A stretch of 64,000 bases of DNA from Paracoccaceae bacterium (GTDB lineage: Bacteria; Pseudomonadota; Alphaproteobacteria; Rhodobacterales; Rhodobacteraceae), in the NCBI GenBank assembly GCA_017854585.1, contig JAFMHK010000003.1, positions 62,001 through 126,000 on the forward strand. Reading direction: 5' to 3'. Within the stretch, counting starts at the first letter, position 1; every line of letters starts with the position of its first letter. The notes beneath the pieces were generated by a model that was given only the letters and a program-made list of their open reading frames with translations, did no database searches and was not told the origin of the DNA. Shown here piece after piece: positions 51,860 through 61,438 of the stretch. The translations under genes were made by a program, and so were the position numbers.

Positions 51860-53368
51860 GTGACCCAATCAGATACGCTTGACCTGTTCATCATTGGTGG
51901 TGGCATCAATGGCTGCGGCATTGCGCGGGATGCGGCGGGGCGGGGATTGCGCGTGGCGCTGGCGGAAATGGGCGATCTGGCGGGCGCCACCTCCAGCGCG
52001 TCGACCAAGCTGTTCCACGGTGGATTGCGCTATCTTGAGTATTATGAATTCCGGTTGGTGCGCGAGGCGCTCATTGAACGCGAAACCCTGCTGCGGGCCA
52101 TGCCGCACATCAGTTGGCCAATGCGGTTTGTGCTGCCGCATCATCCGGGGTTGCGACCTTGGTGGCTGATCCGGCTTGGATTGTTCCTTTACGACAATCT
52201 GGGCGGGCGGAAGATATTGCCGGGAACCACGACGCTGGATCTGCGGACCGCACCCGAGGGCAGGCCGTTGCAGGACCGATTTACGCGGGCCTTCGAATAC
52301 TCCGATTGCTGGGTCGAGGATGCACGATTGGTCGTGTTGAATGCGCGCGACGCGGCCGAGCGTGGCGCGCAGATCATGACGCGCGCCAAGGTGGTCAGTG
52401 CAGAAAGGCGCGACGGTCTGTGGCATGTGACCGTGGAGCGGAACGGCAAGGCCAAGGTTTTTGCCGCCAAGGCGCTGGTCAACGCGGGCGGGCCATGGGT
52501 GGCGGATGTTGTCCGCAATGTCGCGCGGCAGAATAGCGGCGAGGGCGTGCGGTTGGTACGCGGCAGTCATATCGTGATCAAGCGCCTGTTCGACCACGAC
52601 AAATGCTATTTTCTGCAAGGTGAAGATGGCCGCATCATCTTTGCGATCCCCTATGAGACGGATTTCACCCTGATCGGTACGACCGATGTGGAACATCAGG
52701 GCGATCCCCGCGCCGCTGAATGCACGCCTGCGGAAAAGACCTATCTGACGGAATTCGCGAGCGCGTATTTCAAGAAGGCGGTGACCGACAACGATATCGT
52801 CTGGACCTATTCCGGGGTCCGACCCCTATATGATGACGGGGCGAAATCGGCCACGGCGGCAACACGGGATTATGTGCTGTCGCTGGATGATGCCGGCGCG
52901 CCGATGTTGAACGTGTTCGGTGGCAAGATCACGACCTATCGGCGCTTGGCGGAAAGTGCGCTGGGCAAGCTGGGTCGGTTCTTTCCGGACGCGGGCGCGG
53001 CATGGACGGCGGGCGTTGCCCTGCCGGGGGGGAATTTCCCGGTTGATGGCGTGCCCGCGTTGGTGGCCGCATTGCAGGCCCGCTATCCGTTCGTGACCGA
53101 CCGTTGGGCACTGCGGATGGTGCGGGCATATGGAACCGACGCGATGGAAATCCTGGGTGATGCGAAAACCGACGACGATCTGGGCCGTGATTTCGGGGCG
53201 ACCCTGACCGAGGCCGAGGTGCGGTGGCTGATGACGCACGAATATGCCCGTGCCGCCGAGGACGTGGTCTGGCGGCGGTCAAAGCTTGGCTTGCGGATGA
53301 CACCCGAGGAAATTGCCGCGCTGGATATTTTTATGCACGACCAGACGGGTACGGGGGCGATTGAATAG
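51860..53368 (+). CDS. glpD: Aerobic glycerol-3-phosphate dehydrogenase
   Basis: 502 residues, GTG start after CGGAGG. FAD-binding GGGINGCGIARDAAGRG near 13, SSASTKLFHGGLRYLE near 46-61, and the C-terminal block with DVVWRRSKLGLR near 474 are typical of GlpD. It oxidises glycerol 3-phosphate to dihydroxyacetone phosphate at the inner membrane, with electrons to quinone. It is followed by glpK after 54 bases. Confidence 0.94.
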   Translation: MTQSDTLDLFIIGGGINGCGIARDAAGRGLRVALAEMGDLAGATSSASTKLFHGGLRYLEYYEFRLVREALIERETLLRAMPHISWPMRFVLPHHPGLRPWWLIRLGLFLYDNLGGRKILPGTTTLDLRTAPEGRPLQDRFTRAFEYSDCWVEDARLVVLNARDAAERGAQIMTRAKVVSAERRDGLWHVTVERNGKAKVFAAKALVNAGGPWVADVVRNVARQNSGEGVRLVRGSHIVIKRLFDHDKCYFLQGEDGRIIFAIPYETDFTLIGTTDVEHQGDPRAAECTPAEKTYLTEFASAYFKKAVTDNDIVWTYSGVRPLYDDGAKSATAATRDYVLSLDDAGAPMLNVFGGKITTYRRLAESALGKLGRFFPDAGAAWTAGVALPGGNFPVDGVPALVAALQARYPFVTDRWALRMVRAYGTDAMEILGDAKTDDDLGRDFGATLTEAEVRWLMTHEYARAAEDVVWRRSKLGLRMTPEEIAALDIFMHDQTGTGAIE

Positions 53369-53422
53369 CTTGCGGCCCGCGCGACGCGCGATAGGCTGTG
53401 CAAAACCGAAGGGAAGACACCG

Positions 53423-54940
53423 ATGACCCATGTTCTGGCCATCGATCAGGGAACGACATCCAGCAGGGCGATCATCTTTGACGCCAACCTGACCCCCATC
53501 GCCAACGCGCAGGCGGAATTCACGCAGCATTACCCGAAATCCGGCTGGGTGGAGCATGACCCCGCCGATATCTGGTCGAGCACCGTTGCCACCTGCCGCG
53601 ACGCGATCGCGCGGGCGGGTCTGGCACCGGGTGATATTGCGGCGATTGGCATCACCAATCAGCGTGAAACGGTCGTGGTCTGGGACCGGGACACCGGGCA
53701 ACCCATCCATAACGCGATCGTCTGGCAAGACAGGCGCACGGCCGAGATGTGCGCGCGATTGAAGGCCGAGGGCCTTGAGGCGATGGTGCGGCACAAGACA
53801 GGGCTGCTGCTGGACCCATATTTTTCGGGCACCAAGCTGGCGTGGCTGCTGGAAAATGTGGAGGGCGCGCGCGCGAAGGCCGAGGCGGGCAAGCTCGCCT
53901 TTGGCACGGTCGACAGTTTCTTGATCTGGAAGCTGACCGGGGGTACGGCGCATGTGACCGATGCAACCAACGCCGCGCGGACACTCTTGTATAATATTCG
54001 AGACGGGGCTTGGGACGCGGAGATCTGCGCCCTGCTGGGTGTGCCCATGGCGATGTTGCCGGAGGTCAAGGATTGCGGGGCTGATTTCGGCCTGACGCGC
54101 GCCGATCTTTTTGGCGCGCCGCTGCCGATACTGGGCGTCGCCGGAGATCAGCAGGCGGCCACGCTGGGGCAGGCGTGTTTCAAGCCGGGTATGATGAAAT
54201 CGACTTATGGGACCGGGTGCTTTGCCTTGCTGAATACGGGCGGCACGCTGGTGGAAAGCCGGAACCGTCTGCTGGGCACGATTGCGTATCAGTTCGATGG
54301 CACGCCGACCTATGCGCTGGAGGGGTCCATATTCATCGCGGGGGCTGTCGTGCAGTGGTTGCGCGACGGGTTGACGATCATCCGCGAGGCCGGTGAGACG
54401 CAGGCGCTGGCCGAGGCGGCCGATGCAGGTCAGGAGTTGTATCTGGTGCCCGCCTTCACTGGTCTTGGTGCGCCCTATTGGGACCCGGATTGCCGGGGCG
54501 CGATCTATGGTCTGACCCGGAATTCCGGACCGGCGGAATTTGCCCGTGCCGCACTTGAAAGCGTGGGATTTCAGACGCGTGACCTGTGGGAGGCGATGCG
54601 CGCCGACATGGGGGGCGGAGACGCGAACCCTGATTGGGCGGCGGCCGGGGCGGCAACACTGAGGGTTGATGGCGGAATGAGCGCGTCGGATTGGACGATG
54701 CAGTTTCTGGCCGACATCCTTGGCGCACCCGTGGACCGGCCCAAGGTGTTGGAAACGACCGCACTGGGCGTTGCATGGGTGGCCGGAATGCGCGCTGGAT
54801 TATACCCGGATCAAGAAGGTTTTGCCGCGACGTGGGCATTGGACCGCACCTTTGCGCCAAAGCGCGACGAGGCATGGCGCACGACACGATACTCGGGTTG
54901 GAAGCAGGCCGTGGCCCGCACGTTGAGCCACCATGACTGA
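53423..54940 (+). CDS. glpK: Glycerol kinase
   Basis: 505 residues. FGGY-family motifs: [15 protein letters not shown] near 6-20, [14 protein letters not shown] near 77, [14 protein letters not shown] near 133 and [16 protein letters not shown] near 415. It phosphorylates glycerol to glycerol 3-phosphate, the GlpD substrate and GlpR effector. It overlaps the nitrilase gene by 8 bases. No glycerol transporter gene is in the window. Confidence 0.94.
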   Translation: MTHVLAIDQGTTSSRAIIFDANLTPIANAQAEFTQHYPKSGWVEHDPADIWSSTVATCRDAIARAGLAPGDIAAIGITNQRETVVVWDRDTGQPIHNAIVWQDRRTAEMCARLKAEGLEAMVRHKTGLLLDPYFSGTKLAWLLENVEGARAKAEAGKLAFGTVDSFLIWKLTGGTAHVTDATNAARTLLYNIRDGAWDAEICALLGVPMAMLPEVKDCGADFGLTRADLFGAPLPILGVAGDQQAATLGQACFKPGMMKSTYGTGCFALLNTGGTLVESRNRLLGTIAYQFDGTPTYALEGSIFIAGAVVQWLRDGLTIIREAGETQALAEAADAGQELYLVPAFTGLGAPYWDPDCRGAIYGLTRNSGPAEFARAALESVGFQTRDLWEAMRADMGGGDANPDWAAAGAATLRVDGGMSASDWTMQFLADILGAPVDRPKVLETTALGVAWVAGMRAGLYPDQEGFAATWALDRTFAPKRDEAWRTTRYSGWKQAVARTLSHHD

Positions 54941-55778
54941 GCGGGGCCCCACACTTCGCGTGGCCTTGGCGCAGATGTGCTCGGCCGATACACACGCCGA
55001 GAATATCGCCACGATGCGGGAGCTTGCGACCGCAGCACAGGCGCAAGGGGCGGAAATGTTGTGCTTGCCCGAGGTCGCGGGCCTGATGAACCGCAACGCA
55101 GATGTCGCACGGACACAGGTCGTGGCGGCGGGACATGACCCGTACATCGCCGCTTGTCGCGATACCGCTGCAAAATGCGGGCTGTGGATGCAGGCCGGAT
55201 CGACCCCTGTGCTTGGCCCGGATGGGCGGTTTCTGAACCATGCGACGCTGATCGACGATCGCGGTGCGTTGGTGGCAGAGTACGACAAGATTCACCTGTT
55301 TGACGTTGCACTGGAAGGGCAGGCACCGATCGGTGAAAGCAAACGTTTCGCGCCCGGCACCCGCGCGGTTCTGGCCGACACGCCTTGGGGGCCGATGGCG
55401 ATGACCATCTGCTATGACATGCGGTTTGCACATCTTTATCGCGCCCATGCACAGGCGGGGGCGGTTCTGGCGTTTGTGCCGTCGGCCTTTACCGTGCCGA
55501 CGGGCCGCGCCCATTGGGAGGTTCTGCTGCGCGCCCGCGCGATCGAGATGGGGGCCTTTGTTCTGGCGTCCGCACAGGCGGGCAGACATGCCGATGGGCG
55601 TGAAACATGGGGCCATTCCTTGGCGGTCGACCCTTGGGGAATGGTATTGACCGATCTTGGTGAGGGGGCGCCCAAGCTGGAGGTGCTTGAGTTGGACCTG
55701 AGCCAAGTGGCCAAGGCGCGGTCGCAAATTCCGGCACTGACCCATGATCGGGCGTTCACGTTCGACCCACCCCGATAA
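54933..55778 (+). CDS. Nitrilase-superfamily carbon-nitrogen hydrolase
   Basis: 281 residues with the Glu-Lys-Cys triad: Glu in CLPEVAG near 45, Lys in YDKIHLFD near 114 and Cys in ICYDMRF near 154. It resembles the Nit1/omega-amidase branch, which hydrolyses amides such as 2-oxoglutaramate or deaminated glutathione. Translational overlap with glpK suggests co-expression, although a direct metabolic link is not clear. Confidence 0.88.
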   Translation: MTERGPTLRVALAQMCSADTHAENIATMRELATAAQAQGAEMLCLPEVAGLMNRNADVARTQVVAAGHDPYIAACRDTAAKCGLWMQAGSTPVLGPDGRFLNHATLIDDRGALVAEYDKIHLFDVALEGQAPIGESKRFAPGTRAVLADTPWGPMAMTICYDMRFAHLYRAHAQAGAVLAFVPSAFTVPTGRAHWEVLLRARAIEMGAFVLASAQAGRHADGRETWGHSLAVDPWGMVLTDLGEGAPKLEVLELDLSQVAKARSQIPALTHDRAFTFDPPR

Positions 55779-55837
55779 GCAGCGCGTTCATTGCGGCCCG
55801 CAGCGGGCTCCGCGTCTCCAGTTCATGAGAGGTCCAT

Positions 55838-57043
55838 ATGGATTTTACCATTTCCCCCGTCATCGTCGACTATCGGGACCGCATCGCGGATTTCGTCGAA
55901 ACGCATCTCTTGCCGCTTGAGGGCGATCCGCTGGCATGGGATGCCCATGAGAATATTGCGGCGGGGCCATTGTCGGACATGCGCCAGAAAGCGCGCGATG
56001 CGGGGCTTTGGTGCCTGCAACTGTCACCCGAAAACGGTGGGGCGGGGTTGGGCAAGGTCGGAATGGCTGTCACCTACGAGGCTATGAACCGATCGGTCTT
56101 TGGCCCGGTGGTGTTCAATTCCGCCGCGCCGGATGACGGCAACATGATGATGCTGGACGCTTTGGGCACGCCTGAACAAAAAACCCGCTGGTTGGCCCCG
56201 ATCGCCGATGGTCGGGTCCGGTCGGCCTTTGCGATGACAGAACCGCACCCCGGCGGCGGATCCGATCCGGGAATGATGCAGACATGGGCGCGCCGCGATG
56301 GCGACGACTATGTGGTGAACGGAAACAAGTGGTTCATTACCGGGGCCGAAGATGCTGCGCATTTCGTCCTTGTCGCACGCACGTCTGACGATGCGCGGCG
56401 CGGCCATACGGCGTTCTTGTTTCACAAGGATGACCCCGGATGGGAAATCGTGCGCCGCATTCCGATCATGGGACCCGAAGAACACGGCGGTCACTGCGAA
56501 TTGCGGTTCGACGGGCTGCGGATTCCACGGGAGAACATCCTTCTTGAGGAGGGGCGCGGGCTTAAGGTGACGCAAACGCGGCTGGGGCCTGCGCGGCTGA
56601 CGCATTGCATGCGCTGGCTGGGGCTGTCGAAGCGGTGTGTCGAGATCGCGGTTGAATACGCACAACGCCGTGAGGGGTTCGGCACACGCCTTGCCGACCG
56701 GGAAAGCGTGCAGCTTATGCTGGGCGATCTTGCGATGCAGATCGAAGTTGGGCGGATGCTGGTGATGAAGGCGGCGTGGGAAATCGATCAGGGTGGTTAT
56801 GCGCAGAAAGAGGTTTCGATGGCCAAGATCCATGTTGCCAACCTGCTGCACAAGGCGGCGGATGTCGGTATTCAGATCAATGGCGCCCGTGGTTATTCCA
56901 AGGATACGGTTCTGGAATGGATCTATCGGTATGCACGGCAGGCCCGTTTGGTGGATGGCGCGGACGAGGTGCACAAGATGCTTTTGAACCGCCACCTCGA
57001 AAATCAGCGGTCTGCGTTCTGGACGTGGCAAACCGGATCTTGA
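55838..57043 (+). CDS. Acyl-CoA dehydrogenase family protein
   Basis: 401 residues. FAFAMTEPHP-type block SAFAMTEPHPGGGSDPGMMQ near 128 (FAD site), KWFITGAEDA near 165 and RGYSKDTVLEWIYRYAR near 350 (substrate/FAD binding) are typical of the family, including the long-chain ACAD10/11-like branch. It removes hydrogen at the alpha-beta bond of an acyl-CoA; chain length cannot be set. The gene starts 59 bases after the nitrilase gene and probably has its own promoter. Confidence 0.9.
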   Translation: MDFTISPVIVDYRDRIADFVETHLLPLEGDPLAWDAHENIAAGPLSDMRQKARDAGLWCLQLSPENGGAGLGKVGMAVTYEAMNRSVFGPVVFNSAAPDDGNMMMLDALGTPEQKTRWLAPIADGRVRSAFAMTEPHPGGGSDPGMMQTWARRDGDDYVVNGNKWFITGAEDAAHFVLVARTSDDARRGHTAFLFHKDDPGWEIVRRIPIMGPEEHGGHCELRFDGLRIPRENILLEEGRGLKVTQTRLGPARLTHCMRWLGLSKRCVEIAVEYAQRREGFGTRLADRESVQLMLGDLAMQIEVGRMLVMKAAWEIDQGGYAQKEVSMAKIHVANLLHKAADVGIQINGARGYSKDTVLEWIYRYARQARLVDGADEVHKMLLNRHLENQRSAFWTWQTGS

Positions 57044-57259
57044 TCAAACCCAAGGCACAATCACAGCTGGCCGCCGGGGCCGGGGGCCGGGGCGCATCGG
57101 TTTGATTGCCGCCTAGCCGACGTGTCGATCGAAGGCATTTCCGTGGAAAAGCAAGAAACGACCGTGGCCATGTGGCGCCGGAATGCTGTCTGGACGGCCG
57201 GTTGGCTTTCGGGGCCTGCAAAAAGCGAATATGTTGGAGTAAGCACAAGGAGGGCCGGG

Positions 57260-58165
57260 ATGCGTATTCTTTTTACAGGTGGTTCGGGCAAGGCAGGCAA
57301 ACATGCGGTTGCCTATCTGATTAACCGTGGGCACCGCGTGCTGAATGTGGATCAGGTTCCGCTTGCCCATCCCGGCGTGGACAACCGCATCGCGGATATC
57401 ACGGATGCAGGCCAGATGTTCGACATCATGGCCAGTTATGCTGGATATGACGAACTGGAGCCCGGCACCGGCGTGCCACGGTTTGACGCCGTCGTACATT
57501 TTGCGGCCATCCCGCGTTTGCTGATGACCTCTGACAACGAGTGTTATCGGGTGAACACCTTGGGCACCTATAACGTCATCGACGCGGCGGTTAAATCGGG
57601 CGTCAAGAAGATCATCTTTGCATCCTCCGAGACGACCTATGGCGTCTGTTTCGCCGATGGTGAACGCAAGCCCGACTATCTGCCCATCGATGAAGAGCAT
57701 CCCGTCATTCCCGAGGACAGTTACGCGATGTCCAAGGTCGTGAACGAGGTCACGGCGCGGAGTTTCCAAAGACGCTCGGGCTGCGATATTTACGGATTGC
57801 GGATCAACAACGTGATCGAACCGCACGAATACGCGCAGAATTTCCCGGCATATCTTGCTGATCCGGGCATGCGCCGGCGAAATATCTTTGCCTATATCGA
57901 TGCGCGCGATCTGGGCCACATGGTTGACCGATGCCTTGCGACCGACGGGCTTGGATTTCAAATATTCAATGTGTCCAACGACGACCACTCGGTCGCCGAA
58001 AGCTCTGCCGCGTTGATTGAAACCTATTATCAGGGTGTCCCCGTCGGCGACATCGGCCCGGATGAGACGTTTTATTCCAACAAGAAGGCCAAGGCCCTTG
58101 TGGGATACAGGCCAGAACACAGCTGGCGGATGTATTTGAACAAGAAGGCGGATGACGGCGCATAG
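57260..58165 (+). CDS. NAD-dependent epimerase/dehydratase (extended SDR)
   Basis: 301 residues from the ATG at 57260, which follows AAGGAGGG; a frame from 57122 adds an unsupported leader. Rossmann loop TGGSGKAGKHA at 6-16, VVHFAAIPR near 77, Ser of SSETTYG near 116 and YAMSK near 148 make the active site complete. It probably acts on a nucleotide sugar or a uronate (uronate dehydrogenase-like members look similar). It stands alone: neighbours are an acyl-CoA dehydrogenase gene and a convergent transport-sensing operon. Confidence 0.85.
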   Translation: MRILFTGGSGKAGKHAVAYLINRGHRVLNVDQVPLAHPGVDNRIADITDAGQMFDIMASYAGYDELEPGTGVPRFDAVVHFAAIPRLLMTSDNECYRVNTLGTYNVIDAAVKSGVKKIIFASSETTYGVCFADGERKPDYLPIDEEHPVIPEDSYAMSKVVNEVTARSFQRRSGCDIYGLRINNVIEPHEYAQNFPAYLADPGMRRRNIFAYIDARDLGHMVDRCLATDGLGFQIFNVSNDDHSVAESSAALIETYYQGVPVGDIGPDETFYSNKKAKALVGYRPEHSWRMYLNKKADDGA

Positions 58166-58249
58166 CCGGAAATCGGGCCCTTGGCGCGCTGCGGCCAGAT
58201 CAGCGGGCGACCCTGACGGATCGTCGTGGCCGCATCCCCGACGACGGGC

Positions 58250-59305
58250 CTAGCGTTGTTCGAGCGCGTTTTCCCATTCTTCCAGAAAGGCGCGGCGGTT
58301 CAGAGGGTCGAGATAGACCATGAGCGCGGGCCCCATCCGTATCGGGCCGAAGCCCGCGCTTTCGCCCTCGGCCGTCGCGCGGAGCGGTGGCAGCGGCCAG
58401 ATGTCCGGCTCTTGTCGCAGACCCACCAACAAGAGCGCGTCGATCATCTGGCCTGCGGCCTCGACCTCGACCGCACCAGCCGGAATGATTGCAGTGCGCA
58501 GCATGACGTTGGTGAAATCCTGCATCCGTAGTATGCGCATCCGCCCGCCCGAATCCTGCGCCAGCCGTTCGGCCGCATAACTTCCCAGCACGTTGTAGGC
58601 CAGCGCCAGCCGCCCTTCGGCCACGTCATCAATCATCTGCCTTGAGCAACAATAAAGCTGTGGATCAAGCCGGCCCATGACCTCCGAGAGGCGCCAATAC
58701 GCATCGGTCGAACGGGCCTCTTGCGTGGCAAAGAGATAGCCGAGCCCGCTGTTGCGCACGTCGTAGGTGCCGACGGCCCCCTGAAACCAGTCGGGATTAT
58801 CGCGCAGAACGGTGATCAGTTCCTGCCGGGTGGCGGGCAGGGGCAGGCCCTCGAACCGTTCCGTGGAGATCACCACGACCGCGGGTTCGGTGGTGAATGC
58901 AAAGATCAGGTCGCGCCAGCGCGCCCAATCGGGCAGCGCCTCGGTGGCGGAGGAGCGGTAGCTTTGCGCGAAGCCGTCATTCGCAAGTTGGAACTGCAGG
59001 TCCATCGCCGAAGAAAGCGCAAGGTCGAAGGCCCGGCCATCGCGGATTGCCCGGTGCAGTTCGGCCGATGAGACAACGGTGTAATCGATCGACAGAGCCG
59101 GGTGGGCGGCGTGGAAATACAACAGGTAGGGTTCAAACACCTCGAGGTCTGCGGTCGAGACGATGCGCAGAACCCTGTCACCCGTGCCGGGATAATGTCG
59201 ATGGTCCTCGATCTCCAGCGCGACGGCGGCGGTGGCCCAGAGACACAAACCGCAGAGCCAGATCACGACAGCGTTCAGGCCAAAAGAAAAACCAGTGTGA
59301 CGCAT
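58250..59305 (-). CDS. Periplasmic substrate-binding protein linked to TctDE
   Basis: 351 residues with a signal peptide (about 29 residues, ending at AVA before LEIED). The fold resembles Fe3+/2-aminoethylphosphonate-type binding proteins (PBP2): VLRIVSTADLEVFEPYL near 45 and FDLALSSAMDLQFQLAN near 94. No ABC permease is near. It starts 31 bases inside the end of the kinase gene, so it is part of the tctDE transcript. I infer that it binds the carboxylate signal and presents it to the kinase. Confidence 0.8.
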   Translation of the reverse strand: MRHTGFSFGLNAVVIWLCGLCLWATAAVALEIEDHRHYPGTGDRVLRIVSTADLEVFEPYLLYFHAAHPALSIDYTVVSSAELHRAIRDGRAFDLALSSAMDLQFQLANDGFAQSYRSSATEALPDWARWRDLIFAFTTEPAVVVISTERFEGLPLPATRQELITVLRDNPDWFQGAVGTYDVRNSGLGYLFATQEARSTDAYWRLSEVMGRLDPQLYCCSRQMIDDVAEGRLALAYNVLGSYAAERLAQDSGGRMRILRMQDFTNVMLRTAIIPAGAVEVEAAGQMIDALLLVGLRQEPDIWPLPPLRATAEGESAGFGPIRMGPALMVYLDPLNRRAFLEEWENALEQR

Positions 59306-60654
59306 GCGCCCCTCCCGTCGGGACCCTGTCCCAATTCCAGCCGCCCGCCGTGGGCACGAATTACGTCTTCCGCGATCGTCAGGCCCAACCCCGAGCCGAC
59401 AATCCCCTGGGTGTTTTGCCCACGGCGGAAGCGTTCCGTCAGTTGCTCGACCGGCCCAGTCCCAAGGCCCGGCCCCTGATCAATGACCTCGATCCGCGCC
59501 TCGGTGTCAGTGGGCCGTCGCACGCGCAAGGTGACGGTCGTGTCTTCGGCAGAATATTTGATCGCATTATCGAGCACATTGCGAAGCGCATTTTCAAGCA
59601 ACACAGCATCGCCGCGCACCGTCGCCGGAACCGTTTCAAGCCGGATCTCGATATCCTTCATCGCAGCGGTCGGCGCCAGCGCATCGGCGGTCTGTGCGGC
59701 AAGATCTGCCAGATCAATCAGGTCGCGCGCCAGATCCTCGGCCCGGTAGGCGACGGTGGCGTGGTCCAGAAGCTGACCTGCCGAACGAGAGCTTTCGTCA
59801 ACCGCCCGGATCATCCGGCGCAGGCGCTGCTTCTCGGTCTCGTCCTCGACTGATCTGAGCGCGATTTCAGCTTGGGCCCGAACCGTCGCCAGCGGCGTGC
59901 GGACACGATGCGCGGCCTCGACGATGAAATCCTCGGATCGGCGGAGCGATTGGCCCAGCCGTTCCATCAGCCGGTTGAGGGCGGTCATCAACGGGGCGAG
60001 TTCGGCGGGTGCGGCGCGGCGAAGCGGGCGCAGGTCATTCGGTCCCCGGCGCGAAACGGCCTGTGCGATCTCGTTGAGGGGTCTGAGAGAGGTGCGCGCG
60101 GCAACGGCCGAAAGCGTCACGGCCACGACAAAGAATGCAACGGACAGCATCGCGGCCAGTTGCGAAAGTTCGCCCGCGATGGCCCGGATGCCGTTTCGGG
60201 TTTGCGCCACTGTAACAGTCACCGACACCGGCGCGCCGCCTGCAAGAACCTGCCGCATAACGCTTGCCATGCGCACTTGGGCGCCGCGGTAGTCACCGGT
60301 ATCGAACACCACCCGGCCTTGAGCCGGGGGGCTGATTGCCGGAACTGGCAGATCGGCATAGCCTGTCAAAAGCGCCTCGCCGGTCGCGACGCGATAAAAC
60401 ACCCGGTCCTCGCTGATCGCGCCCAGCATGGAAAAGGCGGAATAGGGCAGTTCCAGCCGGACCTCACCTTGTTCGCTGCGCAGCGTTTCTGCGATGGCCG
60501 TCGCCGATGCGGCAAGGACGTTGTCTTGCGTGCGTTCGGCTGCCTGCCGGGCCAGACCGGTGACCATGCCCCAACTGAGGATCGACAAAAGCGCCGCAAC
60601 GCCAGCGAGCAAGACCGTGAGCCTCCGTTCGATCGAGGCCGACCCGGTCATCAA
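59275..60654 (-). CDS. tctE: Sensor histidine kinase (TctE-like)
   Basis: 459 residues. Two membrane segments (about 10-32 and 160-182) enclose a periplasmic sensor domain, followed by HAMP. H-box EAAHRVRTPLATV near 248, N-box ENALRNVLDNAIKYS near 353, and G-boxes DQGPGLG near 392 and GSGLGLTIAEDV near 421 are intact. It overlaps the regulator gene by ATGA and the downstream binding-protein gene by 31 bases. It should sense tri- or dicarboxylates and control the divergent TTT transporter. Confidence 0.9.
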   Translation of the reverse strand: MMTGSASIERRLTVLLAGVAALLSILSWGMVTGLARQAAERTQDNVLAASATAIAETLRSEQGEVRLELPYSAFSMLGAISEDRVFYRVATGEALLTGYADLPVPAISPPAQGRVVFDTGDYRGAQVRMASVMRQVLAGGAPVSVTVTVAQTRNGIRAIAGELSQLAAMLSVAFFVVAVTLSAVAARTSLRPLNEIAQAVSRRGPNDLRPLRRAAPAELAPLMTALNRLMERLGQSLRRSEDFIVEAAHRVRTPLATVRAQAEIALRSVEDETEKQRLRRMIRAVDESSRSAGQLLDHATVAYRAEDLARDLIDLADLAAQTADALAPTAAMKDIEIRLETVPATVRGDAVLLENALRNVLDNAIKYSAEDTTVTLRVRRPTDTEARIEVIDQGPGLGTGPVEQLTERFRRGQNTQGIVGSGLGLTIAEDVIRAHGGRLELGQGPDGRGACVTLVFLLA

Positions 60655-61310
60655 CTCTCCATCCGGTAGCCAAGCCCGCGCACCGTCTCGATCCGCAGGC
60701 CCATGCCGTCGATCCGCCGACGCAGGCGACCCACATAGACCTCGATCGCGTTCTCGGTGACTTCGGCATCATAAGAGAACAGCCGCTCCATCAGCTGGCT
60801 TTTTGACAGGATCTGACCGGGATGGCGGGCAAAGACCTCCAGCAGGCGGATCTCGCGGTTCCGCAGTTCCACGGTCGTCTTGCCATGGCTGAGCGTGCCG
60901 GCCATCGGGTCGAATGTTGCGGCCCCAAGCGTGATTTCGTTGCGGGCGGACCCGCCACGCCGCCGCAGAACGGCCCGGCATCGGGCCTCAAGTTCGGAAA
61001 AGTCGAAGGGCTTGGTGATGTAATCATCGGCCCCCTGATCCAGCGCGCCAACCCGGTCAGAAATGCGCGCGCGCGCCGTCAGCACGATAACCGGGGTTTC
61101 CAGATGGGCCCGGCTGCGCGCAAGGAAATCGCGCCCGTCGCCATCTGGCAACATCACGTCAAGCAAGATCAGGTCATAGCTTGCCGCAGCCAGACAATCT
61201 TCGGCTGCGGCAAGGCTTGCCGCATGATCTACAGCATGTCCGTCAAGCGCGAGGCGGTTCAAGATCGCCTCGGCCAGTTCGGCGTTGTCTTCTACAAGAA
61301 GATAGCGCAC
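60651..61310 (-). CDS. tctD: OmpR-family response regulator (TctD-like)
   Basis: 219 residues from a GTG at 61310, chosen for AAAGGAAC upstream and because the receiver domain begins at once (RYLLVEDNAELA). Acidic pocket in VEDN, phospho-acceptor Asp in LLDVMLPDGDG near 51, Lys in TKPFDF near 102; a winged helix follows (LSKSQLMERLFSYDAEVTENAIEVYVGRLRRRI, about 169-202). It likely binds the TGTCAG repeats in the divergent gap and activates tctCBA. Confidence 0.9.
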   Translation of the reverse strand: MRYLLVEDNAELAEAILNRLALDGHAVDHAASLAAAEDCLAAASYDLILLDVMLPDGDGRDFLARSRAHLETPVIVLTARARISDRVGALDQGADDYITKPFDFSELEARCRAVLRRRGGSARNEITLGAATFDPMAGTLSHGKTTVELRNREIRLLEVFARHPGQILSKSQLMERLFSYDAEVTENAIEVYVGRLRRRIDGMGLRIETVRGLGYRMES

Positions 61311-61359
61311 TCCAGTTCCTTTCCTGCCATGCTGTTCCATTTCGCCTTGCAAGCCAGCG

Positions 61360-61376
61360 TGTCAGGCTTTTGTCAG
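61360..61376. promoter_or_regulatory. Direct repeat before tctC (candidate TctD site)
   Basis: TGTCAG at 61360-61365 and again at 61371-61376, 11 bp apart in TGTCAGGCTTT-TGTCAGCTTT. OmpR-type regulators commonly bind such head-to-tail repeats near one helical turn. It lies about 63-79 bases before the tctC start and 50-66 bases from the tctD start. Confidence 0.5.
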
Positions 61377-61438
61377 CTTTCTGTGTTACGGACAGACCAT
61401 GGGCGGCGGATGACCGCCTGTCAAATGGGAGGACTACC

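Noticed and set aside
54456-55745. 429-codon minus-strand frame opposite glpK and the nitrilase gene
   Set aside because: Antisense of two well-supported enzymes; no domain features.
57044-57259. G/C-rich gap with runs such as GGCCGGGGGCCGGGG
   Set aside because: No stable unique hairpin, coding frame or operator could be defined.
56024-58120. Two long minus-strand frames opposite the acyl-CoA dehydrogenase and epimerase genes
   Set aside because: Both are antisense to genes with complete active-site motifs.
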